From NCBI RefSeq assembly GCF_001687565.2, contig NZ_CP016535.2:1-31009 (forward strand): 31,009 nt of DNA, in the 5' to 3' direction. The notes below the pieces were generated by a model, which saw only the letters and a program-made list of their open reading frames with translations, searched no databases and had not been told where the DNA came from. Positions 21,418 to 30,873 of the stretch are shown piece by piece. The position numbers and the translations under genes were made by a program. Within the stretch, counting starts at the first letter, position 1; each line of letters starts with the position of its first letter. Source of the stretch: Planococcus antarcticus DSM 14505. GTDB taxonomy: Bacteria > Bacillota > Bacilli > Bacillales_A > Planococcaceae.

Positions 21418-21984
21418 TTACAATCGAAATGTTTTCAAATTGCTTTCGATTTGCTCGTCCGTGATGCCAATGTAACGCAAGGTAATTTGCGGATGGGCAT
21501 GATTCAAGATATTCTGCAGCTCGGCAATGTCTTTAAACTGCTTGTAATGCCAATAGCCAAATGTTTTGCGCAATGTATGCGTACCGATGCCCATGGAGAT
21601 ATCGACCATCTGTGCGGCTTTCTGAAGCTGTCTGTAGGCTTGAACGCGTGTAATCGGTCCAATTCCCTTCCGACTTGGAAAAAGCCACTGAGCGCCCTCT
21701 AACGTGCGAATATAGGCATCTAGTTCGTCGTAGATGTTGCCGAGGTGAATGGTTCGGCGTTTGCCGGTTTTGCCTTCCCGTAACGACACCACGTGCTTGC
21801 CCTGAATCTCGCTGGTTTTGATGGCTAACAGATCCCCAACCCGCAGCCCGGAATTGATGCCGAGAAGAAACAGGATGTAGTCCCGTTCGCCGCACCACTT
21901 CTTCAGGCTCCATTTCATGTCTTCGATCCGGTCCAGTGACCGGATCGGCTGGACGTCTTTAATTTCACGCTGCTTATTTCGCAT
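21418..21984 (-). CDS. Tyrosine recombinase, catalytic domain only, copy 2
   Basis: Same 188-residue protein as at 5917-6483. All catalytic residues (Arg48, Lys72, His136, Arg139, His162, Tyr171) are present here too. Confidence 0.92.
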   Translation of the reverse strand: MRNKQREIKDVQPIRSLDRIEDMKWSLKKWCGERDYILFLLGINSGLRVGDLLAIKTSEIQGKHVVSLREGKTGKRRTIHLGNIYDELDAYIRTLEGAQWLFPSRKGIGPITRVQAYRQLQKAAQMVDISMGIGTHTLRKTFGYWHYKQFKDIAELQNILNHAHPQITLRYIGITDEQIESNLKTFRL

Positions 21985-22008
21985 GGTTCGCACCTCTTTC
22001 AAGACTTC

Positions 22009-22389
22009 TTATTGGTCAAAGGGCAGACGTGGATCTTCGTCTTTGTAAATGGAATACATGGTTCCAGCGCTTTTCATGGCAGAACAGTCCGTATCAGCAC
22101 AAGCAAAAATATGGGTTTGTGTATCCGTGTAAACATTTACACCAAAGTAATAGGGAAATGCGCCACCTTTTGACGTGTCCATGCCTCTGTCGATTGCAAT
22201 GATTTTCTCCTTGCCGGCAATCGTTTGGTAATCCGTGCTTTCCACCGTTTTCAGGACCATTTCGCTTAACGCGATTTCTTCCTCCGCTGTCGGTTGGGTT
22301 CCTCGTTTAACGAGAAGCCAATCCCCGAACACAAATAAATTAACACCTAAACTAACAATCACTAATCCTACCAGCAACTTCTTTTTCAT
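22009..22389 (-). CDS. Membrane-anchored extracytoplasmic protein (126 aa), copy 2
   Basis: Same protein as at 6508-6888, 24 bases ahead of the recombinase start. Confidence 0.78.
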   Translation of the reverse strand: MKKKLLVGLVIVSLGVNLFVFGDWLLVKRGTQPTAEEEIALSEMVLKTVESTDYQTIAGKEKIIAIDRGMDTSKGGAFPYYFGVNVYTDTQTHIFACADTDCSAMKSAGTMYSIYKDEDPRLPFDQ

Positions 22390-22625
22390 AAATGCTTTTC
22401 CCCTTTATGGTCGTTTCTGTTTTCTCACAATGAATTGTTGTAAAGTTTGTGTTTAATTGGGTAAATACCGTATGTAGCGAACTACTCAAGGCATTTCGAT
22501 CAAAAGAAAAAGAGCGCCGTCAACTAAAAACGAGCCCAGTAGAATCAAGGATTTGAATGTATCTTTTTTTCTAGTAAAATCAGTTTCGCTGGTTTTTCTT
22601 AGGAAGTCAATGGAATCGGGGATTT

Positions 22626-22657
22626 GAATGTAACATAATTAGTATTAAGTTACATTC
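22626..22657. repeat. 32-bp palindromic site c, copy 2
   Basis: Identical to 7125-7156. The duplicated half-site lies upstream at about 22542-22563. Confidence 0.92.
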
Positions 22658-22695
22658 AAATTTAACAAAAAGTCTCAAAAAATGATTCGTAAAAG

Positions 22696-22941
22696 TTAGT
22701 AACTCGGAGAGTAGATCCTGCCGGTATCCGTATCCAAGACAAAATCAACTTCTATATCCGCTGAATACGGAATTTGATCAAAGTTATGAAGCCGGCAAAA
22801 CACATTGGCAAAGTCACGAGTCTCAAAAGTTAATTGGTCTGCTTGTCGATACATCTGCCTCAATTGCTGCTTGGAACATTTTTTACCGGTCAATAAGGCT
22901 TGGTTGAAGTAACCGTCAATTTCAATAATCATCATGATCAC
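22696..22941 (-). CDS. 81-aa protein of unknown function, copy 2
   Basis: Same protein as at 7195-7440. Confidence 0.7.
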   Translation of the reverse strand: MIMMIIEIDGYFNQALLTGKKCSKQQLRQMYRQADQLTFETRDFANVFCRLHNFDQIPYSADIEVDFVLDTDTGRIYSPSY

Positions 22942-22942
22942 G

Positions 22943-22959
22943 GCTGGTTGCTAACCAGC
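22943..22959. promoter_or_regulatory. Inverted repeat at the start of the 81-aa gene, copy 2
   Basis: Identical to 7442-7458. Confidence 0.5.
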
Positions 22960-23028
22960 TATATAGCTTAAATTTTCATTACTTTCCTTTTTCCTATGTT
23001 ACTAGAATTAAGATAAATCAAGTACTTC

Positions 23029-23060
23029 GAATGTAACTTAATTGCTATTAAGTTACATTC
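23029..23060. repeat. 32-bp palindromic site d, copy 2
   Basis: Identical to 7528-7559. Confidence 0.95.
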
Positions 23061-23215
23061 ATTTTCATAGTAAATAAGTTATTTTGAAAGTAGATATTTC
23101 AATTTACAAAATAATACTTTTTTAGTCAAAAATGTATTATTTACAAAATTTTTTATTAGATATATTGTAAAAAAGTACTATATAAATCAGGGAATTAGAA
23201 GGGGGAAAGAGAAAG

Positions 23216-24190
23216 ATGAAGAAATTTTATTTAAATGCAATAGCTATAGTCTTTATGCTTAGTTTTTTAGGTGTAAACACTACTTTTGCCGAAGAACCTA
23301 TTACTGAGACAGAGGATGTTTTTTTCGAGGAGCTTGTTACACCGGTAAGTCTTAGTTTAACAAATAAAAATGAGTTAAGAGATTTAGGTTTTACTGAAGA
23401 AGAATTGACTACCATGACTAACGATGAATTCGGAAAATACAAAGAATTAGATGGAGAACTTACTCAAAAAACTAATCATTTTTATGAAGTTACTACAGAT
23501 TTATACGAAAGAACCACGGTATTAGAAATCACTGAAAAAGAAGCATTAGATAGAGTTGGGCCACTTGTTAACACAACGCCAACTACTGTGATTCCACCAA
23601 GTCTTGGTGGAATCACAGTAGTTAAACCGCCAATCTCTACTATGTCTATTCAGCCTACTACATCCACCACGTCTACTTCTTCCACAAGTAGTACGGTCAA
23701 AACTAGTTGGTTTAAAATGACTACTACGTCATCAAAGCTCTCTAATGGAAATGTACTATTAAAGAATTCATTTGTTTGGTTAAAGAGCCCTAATGCTCAA
23801 TTTACAGATGTAGTTGGAATCACTCATTCTGCAAGTGCTGTTAAGGTTCCTGGAACTGAAGGATTTTCTTACAAATATACTGACGGCAAAGGCGTTCATA
23901 CTTTAGGTTCTAAAAGTACAAGCAGAAATAGTTATGGGATAGCAAAAAAGTTTAATTTGAAAGCAATTGGTACAAATATTCCTCCATATAACCATAATGG
24001 ATATATATCTGTTCAAGTTAAAAAAGGTAATAAAAATGACATTAGAGCGAATGCTTATGGTCATTATACTCATTTAACTGCTGGATTTACTGGTACTGCT
24101 TCTATTGGTTTGACACCTGGTAGTATGTCAGTAGGCTGGGGAGCAAAAGAATCAAGAATGCCTAATACAATGATTTTATTTAACTACTAG
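23216..24190 (+). CDS. Large secreted protein with Thr/Ser-rich linker, copy 2
   Basis: Same 324-residue protein as at 7715-8689, with no difference in the signal peptide, linker or C-terminal domain. Confidence 0.85.
   Translation: MKKFYLNAIAIVFMLSFLGVNTTFAEEPITETEDVFFEELVTPVSLSLTNKNELRDLGFTEEELTTMTNDEFGKYKELDGELTQKTNHFYEVTTDLYERTTVLEITEKEALDRVGPLVNTTPTTVIPPSLGGITVVKPPISTMSIQPTTSTTSTSSTSSTVKTSWFKMTTTSSKLSNGNVLLKNSFVWLKSPNAQFTDVVGITHSASAVKVPGTEGFSYKYTDGKGVHTLGSKSTSRNSYGIAKKFNLKAIGTNIPPYNHNGYISVQVKKGNKNDIRANAYGHYTHLTAGFTGTASIGLTPGSMSVGWGAKESRMPNTMILFNY
23581..23623. repeat. 43-bp perfect palindrome, copy 2
   Basis: Identical to 8080-8122, so it is not a random error in one copy. Confidence 0.93.
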
Positions 24191-24220
24191 AAAATCTGCT
24201 GTCTTTTTCTGCCTATTATG

Positions 24221-24778
24221 CTATTCACTTAATGGAGCAATTATATTTTGGCCTTCGTCATAAAGCGTTACATTAGGAAGAAAAGTTGACTTTAAATCAC
24301 TTGGCAGTTTTTCATATACTAAAAAAGTTTCGTCTTTAGAAACAGTAGATGTAAAACTAAAATTTTCTTCTGCAGATTCAGCAATTATATGATCAATTTG
24401 TAAGTCTGGGTTTTTTCCAACTAGGATTCCATACATCCCTTTATTCGTTTTGAGATCCTGGTAAGAAGCAATGTTAGTCCCCCATCCAGATTGTTCAATT
24501 TTGTACTTCCCATTCCATCCTTTAAGCAAATGAGTATAACCAATATTTTTATCTGCTGTTTCAAATAATGCGATATAAGAATTGGTATCATCGATTTGAG
24601 TTACTTTTAAGATATCAAATTTTATTTCTTTTTCATTTCCTTTATTGTGCCATTCCATCAAATTAGCCTCGATGGATGCCCTTTCATCTTCAATAGAATA
24701 TTGATTAAAATAAAATAAAGTATAACCAAAACCAATAACCATAATGAATAAAATAACATACAACACTTTTTTTCTCAC
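24221..24778 (-). CDS. Membrane-anchored extracytoplasmic protein (185 aa), copy 2
   Basis: Same protein as at 8720-9277. Confidence 0.8.
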   Translation of the reverse strand: MRKKVLYVILFIMVIGFGYTLFYFNQYSIEDERASIEANLMEWHNKGNEKEIKFDILKVTQIDDTNSYIALFETADKNIGYTHLLKGWNGKYKIEQSGWGTNIASYQDLKTNKGMYGILVGKNPDLQIDHIIAESAEENFSFTSTVSKDETFLVYEKLPSDLKSTFLPNVTLYDEGQNIIAPLSE

Positions 24779-24981
24779 TTTTTTCGCCCCTTCATCATAA
24801 AAAGTATCTTCAATTATCTGGTAATAGCTAATATTATATCAAGTATTATCAAGTAAAGTTCAGTTTTCAAAAATTTTCAATTTGGAATTTTACATATCCC
24901 CTTTTTGCTCATTGGAGCCTCCCAAATGCCTGAAAAATAAATAGAAACTTGCTGTATATTTTTACTGTGAAATCCAGTTAT

Positions 24982-25013
24982 GAATGTAACTTAATTACTA
25001 TTAAGTTACATTC
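24982..25013. repeat. 32-bp palindromic site e, copy 2
   Basis: Identical to 9481-9512. Confidence 0.95.
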
Positions 25014-25052
25014 AGTTGAAGTAGAAATTTTCTTAAAAGCCTGCTAACAACC

Positions 25053-25358
25053 TTAGAAACGTTCCCCTTTTTTTCCGAGCAAAACAGCTAATACCACAAA
25101 GATATAAGGGTAAGAGAGAAGCGTCAATTCGAGAAATCCATACCCAAATAACATTGCTGTCGCCTGTTCATCCGAATAATAACCAGCGCCAACCATATAA
25201 GTTCCAAGCAACAAATAACTTCCGATTGATAAAATAGTGAAAAAAAGTCCAATTATATTTAATTTGAATTTGAAGAGCGTATAAAGCAAAACAGGTACAT
25301 AGATCAGCCCTAATATAAGCAAAAATCCGAAAATATATAACGGTTCAAAGACATCCAT
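25053..25358 (-). CDS. Three-helix membrane protein (101 aa), copy 2
   Basis: Same protein as at 9552-9857. Just upstream the copies begin to differ (TTTCTAGC here, TTTTAGC there), marking the start of the error-rich part. Confidence 0.75.
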   Translation of the reverse strand: MDVFEPLYIFGFLLILGLIYVPVLLYTLFKFKLNIIGLFFTILSIGSYLLLGTYMVGAGYYSDEQATAMLFGYGFLELTLLSYPYIFVVLAVLLGKKGERF

Positions 25359-25514
25359 TTTCTTTTCTCCTTTCTAGCAACCTAGTTTTCTCAGGTATTT
25401 TTAGCAGCTACAAAAACCCCTGCCATTGATATTAATAACAACGACTGGGGCTTACAAAAGTTTCCATTCAAAGAGAATTGATAGATAAAATGATTCTACT
25501 TTACTGGCGGATGT

Positions 25515-25546
25515 GAATGTAACTTAATTAGCATTAAGTTACATTC
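25515..25546. repeat. 32-bp palindromic site f, copy 2
   Basis: Identical to 10011-10042. Confidence 0.95.
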
Positions 25547-25560
25547 AAAATCAATAAAAC

Positions 25561-25610
25561 GACTACCGGTAGTCTAATAAAATTTATGTTTATTCAACTA
25601 CCGGTAGTTG
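25561..25610. repeat. Pair of ACTACCGGTAGT palindromes
   Basis: GACTACCGGTAGTC (25561-25574) and CAACTACCGGTAGTTG (25595-25610), both perfect, centres 35 bp apart. They lie between palindrome f and the terminator of the XRE-membrane regulator. They look like paired repressor sites, but no promoter is visible close by. Confidence 0.75.
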
Positions 25611-25642
25611 ATTATTTTCTTACCGATTCTAGGAGAATAATG

Positions 25643-25680
25643 AAAAAGGGCAAGCAAGAGATTCCCTTGCCTCCCTTTTT
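25643..25680. terminator. Probable bidirectional terminator, copy 2
   Basis: As at 10135-10172; here the flanking runs are AAAAAGGG and CTCCCTTTTT, giving a longer paired stem with a small bulge. Confidence 0.6.
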
Positions 25681-25759
25681 GAACCTAGGTTCCTATGCTT
25701 TCACCTTCAATTTCTTCCTAAGTTCTTCCTAGCGTTCATGTGCCGCTAAGATTTAAGAA

Positions 25760-26324
25760 TTAATTGAAAAGAGACAAGCTCAAAAACGTTAATATCCCGG
25801 AAATCACACCAAACAAAATGACGATCAAAGTTTTGAAGTAGAGATGGGTTTTTCTACTCTTGTCTCTTTCTTCGCCTGAAAGTTTTCGTCCTTCCTGGAA
25901 AGCCAAAATTTCTTTATATGTCTTTAAATCATGCTTCTTTTTAATCTTCTCGATTTTGATGGCTGCATACAGGCAGCATAAGAACAAAGCCAATGAAATA
26001 AGCAGTCCTTTTTTCCGGCTAAACTAAGCATCGGGCCAACTGAAATTACCGAGAGAAATGCGAATAGTAACATGGAGGTTGACCATTTGTTCATCTGAGC
26101 ATTTTGAATTTCATTTTTCATGATCTCGACATCCCTTTGACTAAATCGTCTAAGGATACGGCAAAAAGAACACTCATCAGCAGCAAATTGTGGATGTCCG
26201 GATAGCTTCGTTCATTTTCCCAATTGGAAATGGTTTGTCGTGAGATATAAAGTTTTTCCGCTAATTCTTCTTGGGAAAGCTGTTCTCTGGTTCGGTATTT
26301 TTTAATTTGTTTGCTGAGGTTCAT
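25760..26324 (-). CDS. XRE-family regulator with C-terminal membrane domain (188 aa after correction)
   Basis: ATG at 26324 after AGAAGGAG. Residues 1-64 are an XRE/Cro helix-turn-helix: MNLSKQIKKYRTREQLSQEELAEKLYISRQTISNWENERS. Residues about 81-101 and 106-123 are hydrophobic helices, then a basic stretch (KIEKIKKKHDLKTYKE) and a last helix at 164-186. In this copy two single-base losses (CCC for CCCC near 26133; CC for CCC near 26008) break the frame; the other copy has both bases, and the merged protein is continuous. DNA-binding proteins tied to the membrane in this way occur beside bacteriocin genes of Gram-positive bacteria. It is divergent from the secreted precursor at 26748 and is its likely regulator. 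Confidence 0.82.
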
Positions 26325-26350
26325 TTTACTCGCTCCTTCTAATTCGAGAG

Positions 26351-26379
26351 TAGTTAAAAAATGATGGGGGTGCTATCAA
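26351..26379 (-). promoter_or_regulatory. Promoter of the XRE-membrane regulator
   Basis: On the minus strand TTGATA, 17-bp spacer, TAACTA, 27 bases before the start codon. In copy 1 the spacer has lost two bases from its A and G runs. Confidence 0.55.
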
Positions 26380-26400
26380 AACTTTTTATCATCAAGTGAT

Positions 26401-26413
26401 TTGACCGTGTCAA
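26401..26413. promoter_or_regulatory. TTGAC-cgt-GTCAA operator candidate, copy 2
   Basis: Same dyad as at 10885-10897, 22 bases upstream of the regulator's -35 box. The remaining 330 bases to the secreted precursor hold no clear rightward promoter. Confidence 0.45.
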
Positions 26414-26747
26414 AGATCTTTATCATGCCTATCAATCCTACTACACGAAGGGATCGGCACAACATCTGTAATTTTACTCCTTTGTTATTTTCTCTTTATT
26501 CTTCCCTCGTTTAGCCCACAAGAAAGTCCGAATTACGATCAAAATACAGCAATTTTAAAGGTTTTTTCAGAGTTAAGAAGGCAGAGAAAGTTAAAAGAAA
26601 AGTAGCTTTTTGTGTTTTTGTTTGATAATTCACTTAAATTCCCTGGTTCTTTTATTCCTTTTTAAGTAAAAAATGTTATTTAAAGTGGAAGACGGGAACG
26701 TATTTCATAAGATCGAAAATAACATTATTACAGGAAGGGGTTTTTTT

Positions 26748-27227
26748 ATGAAATCTATGAATGTAAATCAGGTACCTTTTTCGATTCAAAAACTTTTAGT
26801 GGTAACAGTGGCTTTCTTAATGGTTTTTAGCTTTGCTTTTTCCTCCGTTGGACAAGCCCAGGCGATTGAGAATGACAACGAACGAATTACGAATGCTCTT
26901 GAAGATACATTGGCATATGAAAATGACGCATATATTTTTGACCGTGAACGAGCAATTGACAATGGATTAACGGTAGAAGAAGCGAATATACTTGAAGAAA
27001 GTATAAGTGAAAATACAGATCAGGTAGGTGTATTGATCTTCCGGTTCTAGCGATTCCTCCTGCAGTTGCAGCCGTAGCGAAAGCAGCAGCAGCTGGTGGT
27101 GCAGCAGTTGTAGCAGGTGCCTTTATGCTTGATGTTTACAACACAAGTACGTATACAGCGTGTCAGAATTTTTATGGACAAAATGGCGTGATGATAATTT
27201 CTGTGAAGCGACGGACATATAGATTAG
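26748..27227 (+). CDS. Secreted bacteriocin-like precursor (160 aa after correction), copy 2
   Basis: Same gene as 11230-11711. It is intact up to about residue 97 (SENTDQVGVLI), then frameshifted by a base loss near 27038, with further losses near 27193 and 27213. None of the three is shared with copy 1, and copy 1's single lesion is absent here. The merged protein has the signal peptide, acidic segment, Ala/Gly stretch and Cys139/Cys153 described for copy 1. Confidence 0.7.
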
Positions 27228-27249
27228 AATGGAAAGTGGAGGTGTTACG

Positions 27250-27417
27250 ATGAACAACAGTCATTTTTCTGCAGTTGAACGAATAGAAACCATGCTTACC
27301 GAAGTTTCATTTCTGAAATTGATATTGGTTGTTGTCCCTGTCTCTATGGCCGGAACGTTACTGTATGCGGTCTCCAGTGATTTCTTTGCTACACTGACGT
27401 ACACTTTTTTTAGATAA
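27250..27417 (+). CDS. Small membrane protein downstream of the secreted precursor (55 aa)
   Basis: ATG at 27250, seven bases after GGAGG. Residues 1-18 are polar and helical (MNNSHFSAVERIETMLTE), 20-42 hydrophobic (SFLKLILVVVPVSMAGTLLYAV), then a short amphipathic end SSDFFATLTYTFFR. It follows the secreted precursor by 22 bases and shares its terminator, so both come from one transcript. An immunity or export-helper role fits the position; a second small membrane-active peptide is also possible. No family recognised. Confidence 0.72.
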   Translation: MNNSHFSAVERIETMLTEVSFLKLILVVVPVSMAGTLLYAVSSDFFATLTYTFFR

Positions 27418-27482
27418 AGACCTCTCAGCAACAAAATAAAAGAGTGGATCCCACCTTCTCGAAAGACAGGGTTCTACAGATT

Positions 27483-27517
27483 AAAAGCCGCATCCTGTAA
27501 AGGATACGGCTTTTTTT
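27483..27517 (+). terminator. Terminator after the precursor operon, copy 2
   Basis: Identical to 11965-11999. Confidence 0.9.
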
Positions 27518-27679
27518 CTTTCGATAAAGGAATTCATTAGTTTTTCGTTTGATCGTTGAAAAGTGAAGGGAGACATAGGCTACATTTTAATTGAGTTAGA
27601 AAGGAAAAAGTATATATTTAAGAAAGTACGAAAGTACGATTTTATCAAAGTGATACAAAAATGAAAGGTGGTTAATCGG

Positions 27680-27996
27680 ATGCCAAAACTTCAGGAACGT
27701 TTACCGGACAACGGCGTGGCCAAGCATGTCCGTTTGCGGAACAAAGGCCAGATAACGATTCCCAACGAAATACTGGAACAGTTAGAGTTAACCGCAAATA
27801 CCAATCTCAAAGTGACCGTGGTAGACGGACGGATCGTCCTGATTCCGATGATTGAAATCGCGAAAGACCAGGCTTGGTATTGGACCGAAACGTGGCAGCA
27901 AGACGAAAAAGAAGCCCAGCAGGAGATCGACAAGGGGCAAACAGTGGACCATTGGCCGTAGAAGATGCGCTTGCCTGGTTGGAGGAAGAGGAATGA
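27680..27996 (+). CDS. AbrB/MazE-type antitoxin, pair 1, copy 2 (one base lost)
   Basis: Same gene as 12163-12480. A C is missing near 27943 (AAACAGTGG instead of AAACCAGTGG), so the frame breaks after GQT in the acidic tail. The AbrB domain is intact. Its promoter spacer near 27600 is also one A shorter. Confidence 0.82.
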
Positions 27997-28009
27997 AGGT
28001 GACCGTTGC

Positions 28010-28284
28010 TTGTTTGAACTAGAGATTACGAATAAATTCAAGAAATCCTATAAAAAGTTTCACAAAAATGAACAACGGGCGTTAGCGAGACCATTAAGCT
28101 CTTGGCAGCTGCACCACCTTTTCAACCTTCCCTGAGAACCAAGCGTATTGAAGGGACGAAAGCCATTTTTGAAGCAAGTGCCAATATGGATATCCGAATA
28201 TCCTGGGAATACAGCCAGACAGCTGAACAAACATTGATTTTACGGAACTGTGGACACCACGATGATTTACTAAGAAACCCTTAA
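28010..28284 (+). CDS. RelE/ParE-superfamily toxin, pair 1, copy 2 (one base lost)
   Basis: Same gene as 12494-12768. A C is missing near 28080 (CGGGCGTTAG instead of CGGGCCGTTAG). This copy keeps the correct end AACCCTTAA, giving LLRNP, which shows where the true stop lies. Confidence 0.8.
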
Positions 28285-28301
28285 AAGAATAACTCATGAA
28301 G

Positions 28302-28328
28302 AAAGCCCTCCAGCAATGGAGGGCTTTT
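28302..28328 (+). terminator. Terminator of toxin-antitoxin pair 1, copy 2
   Basis: Identical to 12786-12812, again directly followed by palindrome g. Confidence 0.9.
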
Positions 28329-28360
28329 GAACGTAACTTATTTGCTATTAAGTTACATTC
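28329..28360. repeat. 32-bp palindromic site g, copy 2
   Basis: Identical to 12813-12844, including the C at position 4 of the left arm. Confidence 0.92.
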
Positions 28361-28523
28361 AAACTGCTAGAAATTAATGAAATCTGAGTGCCAGATATTG
28401 CACCTATTAATATTAATTAGTGTTTTTTCTAACTCAGACAAATACCGATCTACTGCTTTCAATAAAATATTGTTGGTGTCAAACTAGGTCACTTTGAGAT
28501 TGAAATCAAAAGATAAAGGAGTA

Positions 28524-28709
28524 TCAAGATTTATTGTTCATTTTTACTTTTTTGACTGCATTGAAATTGAGATAAATAGTGTATCCAACAGCTATGAACA
28601 AAAGTATAATTCCATAACCAATCTCTAGATTCAACCAATATACAGATACTATTAACGTTATGGCGACAATGAAGAGCAATTGTAGGCTTGATCGATGATA
28701 CTTATTCAT
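28524..28709 (-). CDS. Small two-helix membrane protein (61 aa), copy 2
   Basis: Same protein as at 13008-13193. Confidence 0.72.
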   Translation of the reverse strand: MNKYHRSSLQLLFIVAITLIVSVYWLNLEIGYGIILLFIAVGYTIYLNFNAVKKVKMNNKS

Positions 28710-28773
28710 TGTTTTCCACCTCACTTTTCTTTTGATTATTTATATACTGGAATGACCACTAAATCTCAGAACT

Positions 28774-28805
28774 GAATGTAACATAATTACCATTATGTTA
28801 CATTC
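28774..28805. repeat. 32-bp palindromic site h, copy 2
   Basis: Identical to 13258-13289, so the paired change is real. Confidence 0.95.
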
Positions 28806-28930
28806 AAAATGGATATAATCCCTCTCTATTTTAACCATTTTAATTGAATTAAGAAGAAGGAAAGTATATATTTAAGAAAGTAAGAAAGTTGGATTTATTA
28901 AATTATACGAGATTGGAAGGGGTGTATCGA

Positions 28931-29246
28931 ATGCCAAAAACTTCAAGAACGTCCAAAGGACAACGGCGTGGCCAAGCATGTCCGTTTGCGGAACAAAGGG
29001 CAGATTACGATTCCCAACGAAATACTGAACAGCTGGAGTAACCGCGAATACCAATCTCAAAGTGACCGTGGTAGACGGACGGATCGTCCTGATTCCGATG
29101 ATTGAAATCGCGAAAGACCAGCTTGGTATTGGACCGAAACGTGGCAGCAAGACGAAAAAGAAGCCCAACAGGAGATCGACAAAGGGCAAACCAGTGGACC
29201 ATTGGCGGTAGAAGATGCGCTTGCCTGGTTAGACGAAGAGGAATGA
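28931..29246 (+). CDS. AbrB/MazE-type antitoxin, pair 2, copy 2 (several indels)
   Basis: Same gene as 13416-13733. It has an extra A near 28940 and losses near 29029, 29038 and 29121, so it is read only in fragments. Copy 1 and the paralogous pair 1 are intact at all these places. Confidence 0.8.
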
Positions 29247-29259
29247 AGGTGACCGTTGC

Positions 29260-29536
29260 TTGTTTGAACTAGAAATCACGAATAAATTTAAGAAATCCTA
29301 TAAAAAAGTTTCACAAAAATGAGCAAAAGGCCGTCAGTGAGGCCCTTAAGCTCTTGGCAGCTGCACCACCTTTTCAACCTTCTCTGAGAACCAAGCGTAT
29401 TGAGGGGACGAAATCCATCTTTGAAGCCAGTGCTAATATGGATACTCGGATTTCGTGGGAATACAGCCAGACAGCTGAACAAACGCTAATTTTGCGCAAT
29501 TGTGGTCACCACGACGATTTACTAAGAAACCCTTAA
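29260..29536 (+). CDS. RelE/ParE-superfamily toxin, pair 2, copy 2 (one base gained)
   Basis: Same gene as 13747-14022. A run has six As instead of five near 29302, which breaks the frame after about residue 15. The end GHHDDLLRNP is intact. Confidence 0.8.
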
Positions 29537-29554
29537 AAAACAAGAATCATGAAG

Positions 29555-29580
29555 AAAGCCCTCCAGCAATGGAGGCTTTT
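29555..29580 (+). terminator. Terminator of toxin-antitoxin pair 2, copy 2
   Basis: As at 14042-14068 with one G missing from the stem (GGAGGC for GGAGGGC), probably an error. Confidence 0.85.
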
Positions 29581-29600
29581 GAAGCTGGATAAAATCCAAC

Positions 29601-29631
29601 AAAAAGCCATCCTAAGCAAAGGATGGCTTTT
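29601..29631 (-). terminator. Terminator of toxin-antitoxin pair 3, copy 2
   Basis: Identical to 14089-14119. Confidence 0.88.
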
Positions 29632-29632
29632 A

Positions 29633-29947
29633 TCAGTTGCCTAGATACCGTTTTAATTCCATATAAAAATTTTCGCGTGTCCCCAGCAATACAACCAGAA
29701 CCAGTTCGCCCTCTTCATTTTCTCGTAGGGCATAACACAGCTCATAATTGATGCCTCTGTGATGAAGGTCCAAGCAGGAATAGCCTTTTAAATCCCCTTT
29801 TTTCGCTTCGCCAATGGCCGGATCCTTACGGATGCTCGTAATGGCTTCGCCCATTTTCCGATAGAGGACTTGATCGGACTTCTTGATCTTTTTTAACTCT
29901 TTTCCAGCTCGTTTGCTGAGCTGAACCGGCAACAAGTCTTCACTCAT
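29633..29947 (-). CDS. RelE-type toxin, pair 3, copy 2
   Basis: Same protein as at 14121-14435, intact. Confidence 0.88.
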   Translation of the reverse strand: MSEDLLPVQLSKRAGKELKKIKKSDQVLYRKMGEAITSIRKDPAIGEAKKGDLKGYSCLDLHHRGINYELCYALRENEEGELVLVVLLGTRENFYMELKRYLGN

Positions 29948-30344
29948 CTTCTTCATCATCCTCCAGAGCGTCTAAATAGTCGTCTAAACTTCCCTGGATG
30001 ACAGGCTGAGCCATCGTTTCCTGTTCCAATGCTTGCAGGGCTGTTGGAATGTGGGCTTTGATTTTCTTAAATTCTTGCAACAACTCTTGTCCAGAAAGAC
30101 CTTGAGCGATTAAGTCTTGTAAAATATCTGCAGAGAAATCGACTTCTTCGAATGTGGCAGGCCGGATGATGATCTCTGTCCCTGTAAATTCCATGACGGC
30201 TTCATCGGTGAGTCCAAGAGCCAGGTAAAAATCTTTGGGGATGCTCAGTTGTCGTTGCTGCGAAACACGTACCCGTCTTTTGGCTTTTTTTCCGGGCTTC
30301 AGTCCGTGTTCAGACGCTCTTTTTTTCGGCATAGTAGCACTCAT
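29940..30344 (-). CDS. AbrB-like antitoxin, pair 3, copy 2
   Basis: Same 134-residue protein as at 14428-14832, intact and overlapping the toxin start. Confidence 0.87.
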   Translation of the reverse strand: MSATMPKKRASEHGLKPGKKAKRRVRVSQQRQLSIPKDFYLALGLTDEAVMEFTGTEIIIRPATFEEVDFSADILQDLIAQGLSGQELLQEFKKIKAHIPTALQALEQETMAQPVIQGSLDDYLDALEDDEEDE

Positions 30345-30359
30345 TAGTTTCACTCCTAA

Positions 30360-30400
30360 CTTTAAAATAAAATTATTTATTAATTTATTTTAAAGTATAT
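30360..30400 (-). promoter_or_regulatory. Promoter and operator of pair 3, copy 2
   Basis: Same 12-bp inverted arms (30360-30371, 30384-30395) and TATACT box as at 14848-14888. Confidence 0.65.
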
Positions 30401-30484
30401 CACTTTCTTAGAAGGAATGAACGTTCAAAGTACTGTAAGATTCCGGCTTTTAACGACTTGCTGAAGACTGTAAAAAAGAAAAGT

Positions 30485-30516
30485 GAATGTAACTTAACTG
30501 CTATTAAGTTACATTC
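30485..30516. repeat. 32-bp palindromic site i, copy 2
   Basis: Identical to 14973-15004. Confidence 0.95.
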
Positions 30517-30559
30517 ACTCCAATGAATAAATGTAATTATTTACTTACTTTATTGTAAT

Positions 30560-30587
30560 TTGAATCTATATGTTATCGTAATATATA
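30560..30587 (+). promoter_or_regulatory. Promoter of the 57-aa gene, copy 2
   Basis: TTGAAT, 16-bp spacer, TATATA, as at 15048-15075. Confidence 0.55.
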
Positions 30588-30625
30588 AATAAGATTTTTA
30601 TATATCAATATCGGAGGTGATCTCA

Positions 30626-30799
30626 ATGAAAATGAGCCACTTACTAATTACATTAATTAGTGTCGTTCTTGTTTTTATCCTGATAAGTAGTGTGCAAGAC
30701 GAAATTACCTGGCCATTATTAATTCTATTATTAGTAGTGGGATTTGTAATAAACTTTTTTATCTCTTTATTATCACATAAGAAAAAAAATAGTAATTAA
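30626..30799 (+). CDS. Small two-helix membrane protein (57 aa), copy 2
   Basis: Same protein as at 15114-15287. Confidence 0.75.
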   Translation: MKMSHLLITLISVVLVFILISSVQDEITWPLLILLLVVGFVINFFISLLSHKKKNSN

Positions 30800-30809
30800 T
30801 TTTACATTT

Positions 30810-30839
30810 TTGACTTTTTTTATTTAAAAAAAGTATAAT
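30810..30839 (+). promoter_or_regulatory. Promoter of the 167-aa secreted protein gene, copy 2
   Basis: TTGACT, 18-bp spacer, TATAAT, as at 15298-15327. Confidence 0.8.
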
Positions 30840-30873
30840 TATGGTTATTACTTAGAAATAAGGAGATGATTGG

